Origin: Salvator merianae
Taxonomy: Eukaryota > Chordata > Lepidosauria > Squamata > Teiidae
DNA: 64,000 nucleotides
Reading direction: 5' to 3'
NCBI GenBank assembly: GCA_003586115.2
Contig: QVOM02000042.1
Location: forward strand, 71,717,447 to 71,781,446
The notes below the pieces were generated by a model. It was not told where the DNA came from and did not search any database. It saw only the letters and a program-made list of their open reading frames with translations. Positions 10,601 through 22,318 of this stretch are shown in pieces (the first letter of the stretch is position 1; each line of letters starts with the position of its first letter). The position numbers were made by a program, and so were the translations under genes.

Positions 10601-12640
10601 TGAGAATTAAACACTGGTCCCATATATGCAAGGTAGAAGGGGTATTTGAGGCATGTCTTCAACATGATATACTTGTTTGATGTGCACATAATGGGTTAAA
10701 ATAGCTGTAACTGGGTAAAGGAGCTAGAAAAATCAGTTCTTTTGAAGCCAATAAAAAGTTACCTCAAAAACACCTGAAAAATAAGCCACATTTCAAAGTA
10801 CCACGCATTTGTTAAGCACACACTGAGGACATCATGTTGACTGGAAACCCTTCTCACAGGATGGCCTTGACTCAGAGGGAAGTGGTAACTTCTGCTGCTT
10901 TTTCTGTCCTCCTTAGGAACTTCTGGGGGGCAGATTTTGTCCTTACCAGGATTGTGTTCAAGTTGATCAGAATTCAGTTTCACCTTTAAAAGTGAGGAAG
11001 AAGATCACTCCCTCCCCGCCCCTCCACAAACATCCTCTGTTCAACCTAAACGGAACTGATGTGCCCAGTTCAGTGGCTGCACCTTTGCACCATGTCATTA
11101 TTATTATTATTATTATTCTTTTTTTCAGAAACCACAAACACTTCTGCACAAAGATCAATCTCTCCACCTGAAAAAAAAGCAACGAAAGGAATCAAAAGCG
11201 CAGATCAATCAGAATCCAGCCTGCCAAGCTGCAACACCCTTCCAGCTACGCCATGCTTATTTGCTTTCTTCTTATTTGTCCAAAAGCATAATCGTCCACA
11301 GTGGCATTTCCCTACAGCTGTGTAATTCTGGATGATATATTAGGCTGCATTTCACTTAGCTGTGATACCTGTTCTTCAGTTTCAAGAATATATCCGATTA
11401 GAAGAATTGCCCTCCCAAAAGGACAGGGCTATTTATGGCCTACGGTAGCTCAGCATGCGTTACAGAATTGCAGCCCAGGTCCTAACGGGCTGATTACCCC
11501 TTCTGCCGAATCATCAGTAAAGATATTAAAGAGAAGCAACATGTGATCTAGCAGTAACAGCCTATGTGACAGCTTCAGCTCAGCTCGCCACCCCTTCTTA
11601 TAGCTCCTTGTTTACAGAGCTTCAGACAGCTTTAAGCCTGTGGGACAATGCTCAAGGCCAAGTGAAGTCAAATTGATTTTCCAAGATTACAAGGAGTGCT
11701 GTACCTTATGCTGTACTTTCAGAGAATAATTTTACTTGTGGCAACTGCAAGGTAGGGAGGGGAAACAGAGAGACTGAGAGAAAGGGGGGAATAGAATGAT
11801 ATCTGACAGTGAAGCCTTAGTCTCTGTCTGAGGTTTCAACCATGAGTTAGTTTTCACTTGAAGCCCGTTGGGCAACCTTCCGGCTTATATTGTCTGTACT
11901 GTAAAAGGGAAGAGGAATGTAATCTTTTAAGAGCAGTAGAGACAATTTGAGAAATACATTGCCCCTCTCAAACCATTTGCAGCCTTCATGATGCACAGGC
12001 CTACATAAAAGCTAGCTGTGTCACTGACTTGTGGATATTCTGCAAGGATGATGCACATAGATAAACAATAGGGCGCTTGGATAAAAGAATTCTTAATCCA
12101 TTAGTCACTTAAGGGTGAATCATTCAAACAGCATCAATAAAGTGGCTACCCAGAAGTAGAGAAACTGCAGTCTCAGAGTTAGGTGACAGACATGTGGCAC
12201 AGGAGAGCAATTATGTATCACATCCTGGGGGTGGGGGGATGTTGGGGAAAATCTGTTTTAAAAATGAGTCCACCATCCATGTATTTGTAAGCACTTGCAT
12301 TTAAAAAAAAAGTTTGTTGATGGATTCTAATTAAATAAGCTAACTATCTTGTAAATAAGTGCCCAGAAATAAGCCTACTAAAGGCAATGAATCTTATTTA
12401 CAAATATATTTACAAATAATTTAGAAGTACTGCTGTTGACTAGCATCCCAGGGCCCTTGTGAGTGGACTTTATAATGTAGTGAATTTGAGATGAATGAAG
12501 TCCTGAGGAAAATGTGGTGGTATGTCATGTTATGAGTTGACAGAGATATGAGAAAAAAGAGACTCACAACTCCTCCTAGTGGTCTTGGGTAGAAGCAGCA
12601 GCTCATCAGGCTCATCTGTCTGCTGCTCTCCACACTGCAA
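10601..12640. other. Unassigned sequence with one small microsatellite
   Basis: Contains an (ATT)n run at 11097-11117. No known repeat was recognised over most of this stretch, so it may be ordinary unique DNA. No exon can be supported. Confidence 0.45.
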
Positions 12641-13890
12641 ATCACAGCTGCACATAATGAATCATTCAGAGGATAAAAGATCTCCTAATTCCTAGTCTTA
12701 ATACTTTAATATCTACTTACTATAGACATAAATAAGTTCCTAAATCCTGCTTTGCCCTTCAGGTCCTGAACTACTGCTTAGCTGCCAACGTGTCTTCATC
12801 CTGCATGCCCATCTTCCCTGACTATGGGTTCCCTCAGCTCCTGGTACTGATTCTTGTCCACCAAACATATCACTGGACTATTCATGTTTTTGCTTCATAT
12901 TTTGATTGTTGTTTGCTCCTGCCTAGTCTACCTATTTTTGACCTCTGCTTTATATATATGAATTCCTTACTTAACCCTGAGATACTTCTGTTTGCTTGCT
13001 CCTTTGAAAATGTCCCTTTCTTATCTCATCTTGAGAAGGTCCTAGTCAACTGCCTGGTACCAGCTACCTTGAAAATCTTTATCTATTTGCTCAGCTATCC
13101 TTCCATTTACTTGAGAAATCTAGTCTTACTCACAAGTAAACATCAGCTCCTTTTTCTTTGCTGCTAAGCCTCTGCTCCTCTGCTGTGCCGTATTGCTCCT
13201 GTGTCTCTTTGGCTAGTCAGCATTGTGTCATTCCTATCTACTGTGGTTCCTGTTGTCACCTAACCTGCCAATCTCAATCCTTCTGCTACTCATCTGTGAT
13301 ATACCCCAAGTAAGCTGTTCAAGAGCTTGGACTCCATGGTCTTGCATCTTTTAGTTCAATAACTTCAAAACATGACTGGTCAGCTTCTTACTCACTTATA
13401 CTTATTTGGGCTACTTATACTCACTTTTTTGCACAAGTTTATGGCACAAACACTTATTTAGTTACTCACTCGCTGCATTTAGTTACTCACTCCATTCACC
13501 CATAAATCTATAAAGGCTCCCACAGAGACTTACAAAAAGTTAAAATGTAACCTTACAATCTAATACAATAAGAAAGGGGAATTGGGAAGGGAAGATTGTG
13601 GCATAAGTGGTGAGACATTAAGAAGGTAGTGCTGTGGTTACAGTCCCAATAAGCTTCTCTGCTTTACTAAATATAGCATCATTGAATTTCAGATGCTAGT
13701 TTCTACAACAGAGGTGACCACTTTCTTTTTCATATATTGAAAAAATCTGTAAAACTATCACCTTGCCCACTCCACCCTACTCCCAAAAGGAGTTAACAAA
13801 AAGGGTCATATATGCAGATGTTGACATAAGATGTACTGTGACAATTCATCCAAATAAATTGGGTTGGGGAAACAAATTTAAAGCACTGAA
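12641..13890. other. Unassigned pyrimidine-rich sequence
   Basis: Positions 12780-13330 are T/C-rich on the plus strand and give a 125-codon hydrophobic frame (12790-13167) that matches nothing I know. CAGAGGATAAAA at 12668 resembles the tRNA-like block at 23152, but the rest is too diverged to call a SINE. Confidence 0.4.
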
Positions 13891-13892
13891 TG

Positions 13893-13896
13893 CACA

Positions 13897-13943
<47 letters not shown>
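13893..13943. repeat. (CA)n(GA)n compound microsatellite
   Basis: An uninterrupted run of CA dinucleotides passes directly into a run of GA dinucleotides. Confidence 0.97.
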
Positions 13944-13946
<3 letters not shown>

Positions 13947-14277
13947 TCCATAATACTGGTATGATATTGGCTGCATCCAGGTGGCCAAAAATGCTCTGCT
14001 TGCAAGGGCCCCTGAGTTTAGCAACTGCCCATTGCCTCTCCCCTCCAGCCTGCAGTCAGCCTCAAGGCCTGCAAAACTGTCTTCAGAGGAACCCTGACAA
14101 TAAACCCAAGCAAATGACTCTAAGGGTACTTCCCTCTTCCGACTCTTCTAATGCTGTCTTGAGGGATGGTGACAGCAGAAGTGACTTTTAACCTCAGTTG
14201 ATTTTTGGTCTTCCACACCCATTTCCTATCTGTCGCTTAACTGTGACAAATTGAAATTTCAACCTGTAGAACTGTAT

Positions 14278-15060
14278 AAGAACATAAGAGGAGCCCTGCA
14301 GGATTGGGCCACAACCTATCTAGTCCAGCGTCCTATCTCACACAGTGGCCCAACAATTGCTTCTGGACATTCTCAAGCAGAAGACAAAGGCAAAACCTTC
14401 ACCTGTTCTTGGCTTCCTGTAAATTTATTTATTTATCTATCCTGCCCTTCACCAGAAGGTTGTTTTTTTTTGGGGGGGGGGATCACAATAAAACATAAAA
14501 TATACAATAATCCTAAAACATATTTAAAATATAACCTTCTCTCACCCCCCCTTAGCAGGATAACAAATGGCCTCTAGAAGCATCCTGCTTGTCTCTTAAG
14601 CAGTGCCTAGGCATCCATTCTGGTAGCTATTGATACACCTGACTTCCATGAATCTGTCCAATCCATTCTTAAAGCTATCCAGGCTGCTCTTCTGGAAGCA
14701 AATTCCATAGACCAATGACCCTCCAGATGAAAAAAATTACTTCCCCTTCTCAATCCTAATTCTCTTGCCCATCAGCTTCATAGAGTGCTCCTGGTTCTAG
14801 TATTGTGTGATAGAGAAAATATATTTTTTTTCTATCCACCTTTTCCACACCAAGCATGATTTTATATAATTCAAACAGGTCCCTTCTTTACGTGTTGTCT
14901 TTCAAGGCTCAAGAGCAGCCTGATTTTGAAAGAGAGATGTTCCAGCCCTTTGATCATTCTTGTCCTTTTCTGCCCTTTTTTCAAATTCCACAATATTCTT
15001 TCTGAGGTGGGATGAGCAATTGTATGTGAAGCTGTACACACACCACATTTCCCAGTCCAG
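14278..15060 (-). mobile_element. CR1 retrotransposon 3' fragment, interrupted
   Basis: Matches the CR1 3' region (reverse orientation) also present at 33238-34735, and at 28938 and 19645 in forward orientation. It starts at the 3' tail (AAGAACATAAGAGGAGCCCT) and runs back through GCCATT-, CCATGAATCTGTCCA- and CACCAAGCATGATTTTATAT-like blocks toward the ORF2 end. The element is 5' truncated, as is usual for CR1. A second repeat sits inside at 14412-14558. Confidence 0.85.
14412..14558. mobile_element. Repeat inserted in CR1 (family K)
   Basis: The CR1 text breaks after GGCTTCCTG and resumes with AAATGGCCTCTAGAAGCATC, as judged against the unbroken copy at 33370. The insert starts TTTATTTATTTATCTATCCT, has a T run and G run at 14463-14480, and continues CAATAAAACATAAAATATAC. 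This is the tail type of a common reptile repeat (also at 49083 and 51708). AAAT occurs at both junctions and may be the target duplication. Confidence 0.65.
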
Positions 15061-15844
15061 AGGTAAAATCACTAGTTCCTGCCACACAGGCAGTGCTTGT
15101 CTGGGCCATGAAAGATAAAGTCTTTAAAAAACTTTATTAGGATCTGTCCCGCTTTCATATTTCACTGGAGATTTGCCTTATAATGCTACAAGTGCAACTG
15201 ATTTGAAATGGACTTCTTAAGAATGACTGTGTCTTCACATCCATAAGAAGAGGCACCCCTGGTCAGGCTCCTCCATGAAAACTCCCCCCTGCTCCATTAC
15301 TGGACAGTCTCTGGTCTTCATTTCAGCATGCATAGGTACTCAAGGAAACATAAGGCAAGGTGCTCATCATTGAAGTGCAATTTTCTGTACTCACCCCCCA
15401 GGCATCTCAGGCTGGTGTCATGTTCTTCATTAGGTGCCTCATATCACCATCCCCTGAAGCCATTCCCACAGGCATCTGCAAAGGTGCAGATGCAGGTCAT
15501 GATTCTGGGCAGGATTTGGCGGGAGACACAAATCCAGAAAATATAGAGCAACAGGGACAAAGAGAAACCTCCTGCAATGCAGGTATAAGATTCATGAGCT
15601 CAAAAGAGATTTAGGGTAAGGAAGACCACACCTTTTCTTTCAGGAGAAAACTCACTTTAATAATAAACTTTTGAGTATCATTTTAAATAGGAACCATAAC
15701 GTATAAATGTCCACACTCCAATATAATTATTCCCAGTTGATAAGACTATTCAAGCATCTTTCATGCATCTTTTCATCTGACTGTGAGAGTTGGACCCAGA
15801 CTTAGTTGTATCCTGATAAGAGTGTGTTCACATTTTGGTGCCAC
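15061..15844. other. Unassigned non-coding sequence
   Basis: No repeat or gene recognised between the CR1 and the family A element. Confidence 0.45.
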
Positions 15845-15847
15845 TTA

Positions 15848-16343
15848 GGACCTTTCTGCACTCAAATGCCATGATCTGGATCAGTAGGTCTGGACCTGCC
15901 AGGCCCTCTGGTCCAGATCACAGCATGCAGTGGTCTACAACAGTGCTGTTCTAGATCAGCTCCTGCATTGGCCCCAAAGCTCACACAAGTTTTGGGCCTA
16001 GCCTCCAGGGACTCCAAAGGGTAGAAACAAAGGTTCCTATCCTCAGAGCCCCAGGGGACCCATTTTGGTGGCATGCTTTGGGGCACCACCAAAATGGATC
16101 TCCTGATAGACCCAACACACATGCCTCCATGTTCCAGAACAGGACCCACCAGCCTGCCAGTACACCTCTTTAAGCAGGTCTACTGGCAATCCAGATGAAG
16201 GGACTCTTAAATCTGGATTACAATCCGTCTTATGCAGATGGAGCATATCAGTTGAGGGGGGCTCCCTTTGACTGGTCTACAGTGCAGAAGGGAGTCCCAT
16301 AGTCTACATTATAAACCAATCAAAGGTAAGAACAGAAAGACCC
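15848..16343. mobile_element. PIF/Harbinger-like MITE, family A copy 2
   Basis: The left end is GGACCTTTCTGCACT; the right end reads GGGTCTTTCTGTTCTTAC when reversed. TTA at 15845-15847 is repeated as TTA at 16344-16346, a 3-bp target duplication typical of PIF/Harbinger. The interior aligns with 21808-22318: GATCTGGATCAGTAGGTCTG near the left, a CATTTTGGTGGCATGCTTTG block in the middle, and AAGCAGGTCTACTGGCAATC near the right. No transposase. Confidence 0.8.
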
Positions 16344-16344
16344 T

Positions 16345-17443
16345 TAGGTATACATTTTTTCTGCACAATCCACAGGATGTCATCCATAAAAAGGCCCCTG
16401 CCCTTATTTTTTCTCTATCCAATCCCGATTTATCCTTTGTGAAGAAAAGAACATCTTTCTCATATGTAGTCAATGCACCTGAAAAGCTGTTTGCAAAATG
16501 AAGTGTCCAACTTGACCAACACTCAGGCAATATCTGCAGGGGAAGGAGCACTACAAGCCTACTGCCTCCTCTCTCTGCATTAAGAGTAGTGCTATATTTG
16601 TAGCGCTATTGTTAAAGCAGTGGTTTGCTGATCACACACTAGCTCCTGTCCCAGCTATCAAGACTGGCTTTGCTCTTGACAGGCAGAATACAGAACTGCC
16701 TGCCTGCCTGCCTACCTACCTATCTACTTACCTCCTTCCTTCCTTCCTTCCTTCCTTCCTTCCTTCCTTCCTTCCATCACCATCCAGATTGTCTGTGATC
16801 TTGACACCAGAGCCTCCCTCCTCCACTTTTAAGATTTCAGCTGATCTTGACAGTAGGAGGTCACTGAATGCAGTAAATGGCTCATGGGTCATTTTCTTTC
16901 TTTGATGACTGATGAGATGGCCACTGAGGAGATTAGTAAGTCCCAGTGCAGGGCCACAGAAAGAGCTCTGAGTGGGCAGGGCCATGATGCATTCACAGTG
17001 CCACAAAGGTGCCATGTGGATCCTAGTTGGAGTAGAGGATCCATTTTAAAAAACCTAAATTCAGCATAACTAATGTTCTGGTCCATCATTGCAAGTGGAC
17101 CACAACACTTCTGTGTTCTGGGGGAAGAACACATCCGCCAGCACGACATGCTATTTTTCTCCTATTTACCTGAAGAGTTATTTACACTAATTCTGCCTTT
17201 CAACAAGTCTTACAGCAGAAATCTGGTAAGCAGAAACAGCATTCCATTAATTTAAAACAGAAAATTCTAATTCATTTCAAGCCCATTCCAATTTCATAAC
17301 AATTAAAACAACATTGTTTTATTGAATAACAATTAAAAACAGCATTCTATCTAAAATAAAATAAACACTTAAGTACTAAAAGTTAATTGGAGATTAAAGA
17401 TTAAAGATTTAATCTCATGTGGACTGAGCTAGATGCTCTATAG
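16345..17443. other. Unassigned sequence
   Basis: No gene recognised. Positions 17240-17400 are AT-rich with repeated AACAATTAAAA words, like decayed reptile repeat tails. A separate microsatellite is listed at 16696-16774. Confidence 0.45.
16696..16774. repeat. (CCTG)n(CCTA)n(CCTT)n compound microsatellite
   Basis: Tetranucleotide runs change from CCTG to CCTA/TCTA and then to a long CTTC run. The proline/serine/leucine-rich frame across it is an artefact of the repeat. Confidence 0.95.
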
Positions 17444-17576
17444 CAGGTGACTCAACTTTGGCTTTCTAGCTGTTGATGATCTACAGCTCCCATGAACCTC
17501 AGCCCATTTTGTCAGTGAATAGGAATAATGGGAATTGTAATTCCAACAAAGAAGGGCTATCATTTGGCAATCTCTG
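17444..17576. mobile_element. hAT-type MITE, 133 bp
   Basis: The ends read CAGGTGACTCAACTTTGG and, reversed, CAGAGATTGCCAAATGATAG: the CAGRG-type termini of hAT elements. The interior holds TGATCTACAGCTCCCATGAA and, inverted, GGGAATTGTAATTCC, the pattern of a very common amniote hAT foldback. The copy is diverged and no clean 8-bp duplication remains. Confidence 0.65.
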
Positions 17577-18159
17577 TGGGTTGTGAACATTTGGTTACAT
17601 CCACATAGGTACTGTAAGGCATCCCCCATTTGGCCCAGGAGAAGGGTGCCCAAACTTCTGGATGCTTTTGGAGTGTTTTACATACCTCTTCCAGCTCCTG
17701 GATCCTCCACTGCTCCAACAGGAGTCACCTTATCTGTAGGCTTCTTCTGACATCTCTCAATGAAGTTATGGGGCCTAAATGTTTCTCCTTCCTCTTTGTG
17801 TAGAGTGACAAAAGAGGGAAAAGATACCTTACAGGTCCTGTTTCTGGTGGAGATCTTTTCACACCGGACCAAAAATGCCCAACTTCTGGGATCATTTCTG
17901 GTCTAATGTAAAAATGCCCCCCACACACACAACTTACAGCCATTTGTTTTGAAATACAAGGCTTTCTCAGCCAAGAAACACCACACATTTGTTCACCCTA
18001 CTTCTCACTGTAGAGGTGGTTCATTTGCACTTACCACCAGTCACCTTGTCACTGGGCTATGTTCCCCCCCTCCATGCAGAAGTAATCTAACTGCACATAT
18101 TTCATTTTCTGTAACAATATTCAAAAACAGATTTAAAAAGAAAAAAAAATAGTGAGCGA
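17577..18159. other. Unassigned sequence
   Basis: No repeat family or gene that I can name. GGTTACATCCACATAGG near 17591 resembles the end of the MITE at 22714, but no partner end was confirmed. Confidence 0.4.
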
Positions 18160-18640
18160 GAGAGAAATAGCTTCCATCACTTTACTTGGAACTGATGTTA
18201 AACTGATTGGTCTGTAATTTTCTGGATCACCCCTGGATCATTTCTTGAAGAAAGATGTTATATTTGCTATCCTACTGTCTTCAGGCACAGAGCCTGATCT
18301 TAGGGAAAGATTATACAGGGTGGATCATGGAAAAGTAGCCCGCGACATTATGTCGCCCCATTGGAGGTGGGCTACTTTTCCATGGCCACCCTGTATATTT
18401 TGGCTAGAAGATCAGCAATTTCACATTTGAATTGTTTAAAAATTGTCAGATGAATGTGAACTGGTCCCTGTGATTTGTTAGCATTTAGTTTATCAAGACA
18501 TGTGAGGACCTCTTCCCTGGTTACCTCTATCTTATTTAATCCGTCTGACTCCTTCCCAGCTGCAAGCATATGCCTTCTGACTTCCTCAGTGAAAACAGAG
18601 GCAAATAATTGATTTAGTTTCTCTGCCTGGGTTTATGTGC
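18160..18640 (-). mobile_element. CR1 fragment, ORF2 reverse-transcriptase start
   Basis: Reverse translation gives CR1 ORF2 sequence upstream of the catalytic core. One frame (18569 to 18398) reads as the LDKLNANKSQGPVHIH-type segment; after the interruption it continues with a GDPENYRPISLTS-type segment followed by SKVMEAI. Both are hallmark CR1/LINE reverse-transcriptase motifs. Stops and frame changes show the copy is dead. A short mariner-like element splits it at 18316-18393. Confidence 0.8.
18316..18393. mobile_element. Mariner-like mini-MITE, 78 bp, TA target
   Basis: CAGGGTGGATCATGGAAAAG plus TAGCCC (18316-18341) is the reverse complement of 18369-18393 apart from about two differences. 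The dinucleotide TA flanks it on both sides (18314-18315 and 18394-18395), as for Tc1/mariner insertions. Between the arms, GCGACATTATGTCGC (18342-18356) is a second hairpin. The CR1 coding frame resumes right after the element, so it is a clean insertion. Confidence 0.85.
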
Positions 18641-19227
18641 TCCAAAGATCATGCAGGAGTGAATCAGACAGCATATTCTTGGGGATAAGCAAAAGGATTG
18701 TCTCTTCCAGGGGTGGAGCTAGGGTGGGATGGACCCCAGACAAAGAAAGCAAATGCTTCCCCCAAAGATTGCAGACTGAAATTAACAAATGAGTAGAGTG
18801 CAATACATGATCAGAGCTAAGATCACAACCAGCCAAAGTTAGAGTTGCTTGGATAGCCAGGCAGTTGTCATGATTTCTGAGCCCTCTTCACTAATTGAGT
18901 TCTTCACAAAAGATAGATGCCCAGACTCTTCCTGCACATCTACAAAGGTATTTAATTAAACAAATGTAAAAGTAACATAAGGTATGAACTCTGACACTTA
19001 TTTAAATTTAATTCATGTTAAACTTTTTTAAAAAGTTTGTTTTAAAATGACAGATCAGAGGAAGGCTTCTCTCCTAATCACATAATCTGCAATGCAGCAG
19101 CACTCCAAGGACTGAGATCACCAGGGCAGGGGACTGAAACATGTTTCAGCAATATCAAAGCAAAGCTTCTCTGCCCCCTTTATTTATTAGTTTGAGAAAA
19201 CTAGATTCAATATTTGAAAAACAAAAA
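18641..19227. other. Unassigned sequence
   Basis: No gene or repeat identified. Confidence 0.4.
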
Positions 19228-20830
19228 TGTTGTTCAGTCATTTAGTTGTGTCTGAGTCATCATGACCCCATGGACCATAGACCAGGCCCTTCTGTCCTCT
19301 ACTGTCTCCTGAAGTTTGCCCAAGCTCATATGTACTGCTTCCATGATACATTCATCTCATTCTCTGCCATCTATCCATCTCATCCTCTGCCATCCCTTTC
19401 TCTTTTTGCCTTCAGTCTTTCCCAGCGCCAGGGTGTTTTTCATGAGGGACTTCATCTCATTATGTGGCCAAAGTATTAGAGTTTCAGCTCCAGTATTTAT
19501 CCTTCCAATGAACAGTCAAGGTTGATTTCCTTTAATATTGACTGATTTGATCTTCTTTTAGTCCAGGGGAAACTCAGAAGTTTTCTCCAGCACAGCATTT
19601 CAGAAGTGTCGATTCTTTGGCACTCAGCCTTCCTTATGAAATAATATCGTGCATGGTGCAGAAAAGGAGAACAGAGAAAAATCAATTTCTCTATCACACA
19701 GCGCTAGAATTGGGAGGTACTCTATGAAGCTAATGTGCAGGAGTGTTAGGACTGACAAGGGGAAGTTATTTGTTTACCAGACAGTCATTGGTCTATGGAA
19801 TTTACTACCAGAAAAGCTGATGTCAGCAGCCAGTCTGGATAATTTTAAGAAAGGATTGAACAAATTCATGGAGGACAGGTGTATCAATGACTACTAGAAT
19901 GGATGCCTAGGTACCATCTTTAGGTTGGAGAGACAGGCAGGATGCCTCTACAGGCCATTTGCAGGTAGCTGAGAACAGGTGAAGAGTTTGCCTTAATCTT
20001 CTGCTTGAAGCAATTAGTGGGTCACTGTATGAGACAGGATGCTGGACTAAATGGGTTGTGACCCAATCCAGCAGGACTCCTCTTATGTTCTTATTTTCTT
20101 AAGAATGGTTGAACTCTCGCCATTATGCTTTACTACTGGGAAAACCATAGCATTGACTACACAGATTTTTGTCAGTTAAGGCAATGTCTCTTCTTTTTAG
20201 TATTCTCTCCAGATTGCCCATAACTTTCCTCTAAAGGAGTAAGCGTCTTCTAATTTCATGGCTGCGGTCACTATGAAGTTCCAGGAAAATAAAATCTGTC
20301 ACTGCTTCCATTTCTTCCCCTCTACTTGCCAAGAAGTTATGGAACCAGATGTCATAATCTTAATTCTGCTTCAGTTTTGTCATCTGCTATCAGAGTTTTA
20401 TCATCTCAGGTTCTTGCTAATTCTCCTGGCAATCTTAATTCTGACTTTTGATTCATCCAGCCTGGCATTTTGCATGACAACATATAGCCTTGTCATTCTT
20501 CTTTCTCAGTCCTGAACCAATCAGTTGTTCCATGTTCAGTTCTAACTGTTGCTTCTTTAACTGCCTTCAGGTTCCTCAGGAGACAAGTAAGATGATTGGG
20601 TACACTCAGCTCTTTAAGAACTTACCACAATTTGTTGTGAACCACATAGTCAAAGACTTTAGTGAAGTAATGAAGCAGAAGCAGATGTTTTTCTAGAATT
20701 CCTTTGCTTTCTCCATGATCCAGCGAATGTTGATGATTTGATTCTAGTTCCTGTGCTTCTTCAAAAACCACTCTGCATTTCTGTTACTTCTTAGTTCACA
20801 TATTGCTGAAGCCAATTTGAAAAAATAGAA
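19228..20830 (-). mobile_element. BovB (RTE-clade) LINE, truncated and interrupted
   Basis: On the minus strand this runs from the reverse-transcriptase region (20830 downwards) to the 3' end at 19228. Readable blocks in reverse orientation are TTTCTCCATGATCCAGCGAA, TTGTTCCATGTTCAGTTCTA, GGAGTAAGCGTCTTCTAATT, GTGGCCAAAGTATTAGAGTT and TTGTTCAGTCATTTAGTTGT, all characteristic of BovB. About 1.1 kb of BovB remains, 5' truncated, with stops and indels. CR1 splits it at about 19645-20104. BovB is the LINE known for horizontal transfer between squamates and ruminants. Confidence 0.92.
19645..20104 (+). mobile_element. CR1 3' fragment inserted in BovB
   Basis: Carries the end of CR1 ORF2 (19649-19897): the segment reading GKLFVYQTVIGLWNLLPEK and then LDNFKKGLNKFMED is the CR1 C-terminal pattern. 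The CR1 3' untranslated region follows, ending in CTCTTATGTTCTTA (20081-20094). BovB text is continuous across the insert, so this CR1 arrived later. The copy resembles 28938-29332. Confidence 0.9.
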
Positions 20831-21807
20831 TAATACAATTTACGTAATTCAAAACAATTAGAATGTACAGCGCAACTATATACACATAAAATATTAAAGG
20901 TAATTACACAATTAGTGAATAAGAAATGAACTATAATACACAATAAATACATGATTTAAAATACTTGAAGTATACAAATTAAAAATAAATATAAATTCTA
21001 TGTTTAGCAAGATGCCTCCCTAAATAAATCGACTAGTAATTTTATATTTAGAAGTATAGATATATTGACTTTTAAAAAAAAGAAATACAATTCCAGATTT
21101 CTATGCATACTCCATCAAAATTTTAATTGCAGTAGATGGCACAAAAGCTTGTTCTAAGCTAGGCATAACATTAATCATAGGTTGTGATATCTCAATAAAT
21201 TATATTTTGGGGATATGCTCATTCAAAGTAGAAAATCATATGCCCAATTATCACTGACTTTGACATGTGGAAATTCAAGGCTATTACAATCTCCTTTTAA
21301 CTATTCACATCACATAGGTGATTTTTTGTTTGCTTTTGTTTGCTTTTGTTTTCCTTTTTTCAAATTGAGAGAATTCTACATCAAGGAAAAAGGAAACATA
21401 GGAAGCTTCAGACTTTGCTATCCAAAAAGCTCTTAAGGGGAAACATTCCATCTACTTATCAGTGCGGGGGGGGGGAGATACTTGGCTTAAATTAAGTTTT
21501 GTGGTCGTACAAAATATATTGCTGAGATATCAGACAGACATTTCATCCCCCTTCATCCTGTCAAGCAATGGACATAAGCTATCAAACATTGTTTCCTATG
21601 AGAGATTTATCTGCAGTCTATGTGCTCTAAATGTCAATGTTTTTTTCATGACACAATTGGGCAGTCGTGAGGTTTCCTGTACTCTATATCAAAGTTCCAT
21701 GCAAACAATAATGGATTATTCTCATGCACTCCCAGAGGACCCAGAATTGTCACTTTCCTCTTCCTCCCTCTGTCACTCTTTTTTATAGAATAAAAAGAGA
21801 TTATGTA
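20831..21807. other. AT-rich unassigned sequence
   Basis: Very AT-rich from 20820 to 21110, then mixed. It contains TTTGTTTGCTTTTGTTTGCT near 21330 and a G run at 21466-21475. No coding signal. Confidence 0.45.
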
Positions 21808-22318
21808 GGGCCTTTCTGAACTCAACGACCATGATCTACATCAGTAGGTCTGGACCAGCCAGGCCTGCTGATCCAGGCATGGTATGCAGTGTTCTGCATC
21901 AGTGCATCTGCATGATTGCACTGGTTCAGACCAGCCTCTGACTTGCACGAGCTTCAGACCCGGTCTCTGAGAGCTCCAAACATCTAGGAGTGAAAGTTCC
22001 TAGCCTCAGATGTCCTAGGAGACCAATTTTAGTGGCACGCTTTGGTGCACTGCTGAAATGCGTCCTCCAGTAGTCCAGAAAATGGAGGCATGCCTCCTGC
22101 ATGTCTCAGTGTTCCAGATCAGGGCCTGTTGGTCCACCAGTAGACCTGTTTAATCAGGTCTACCAGTGATCCTGATCAAGGGCCTTTTGAACAAGATTGT
22201 GCTCTATCTGTCCTAGGCAGACAGAGTATACCAGCAGTGGGCAGGGCCTCCCTTAGGCCAGTCTATTATGCAGATGAGAGGCCCTTAGTCCAACCCAAAG
22301 GTAAGTGCAGAAAATCCT
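21808..22318. mobile_element. PIF/Harbinger-like MITE, family A copy 3
   Basis: The left end GGGCCTTTCTGAACTC and the right end GGTAAGTGCAGAAAATCC form imperfect inverted repeats. The flanking triplets (GTA, then TAT or ATA) no longer match exactly. The interior aligns well with 15848-16343: ATCAGTAGGTCTGGACC, AGTGGCACGCTTTGG, TTTAATCAGGTCTACCAGTG. GGTAAGT lies at 22300-22306. Confidence 0.75.

Noticed and set aside
12790..13167. 125-codon hydrophobic frame as a membrane protein
   Set aside because: T/C-rich strand bias alone explains the Leu/Ser/Phe content; no homology or start context.
13763..14191. 142-codon frame with HTHTHT and RERERE runs
   Set aside because: Direct translation of the (CA)n(GA)n microsatellite.
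18372..18569. Host gene with LDKLNANKSQG motif
   Set aside because: It is CR1 ORF2 and is broken by stops and an insertion.
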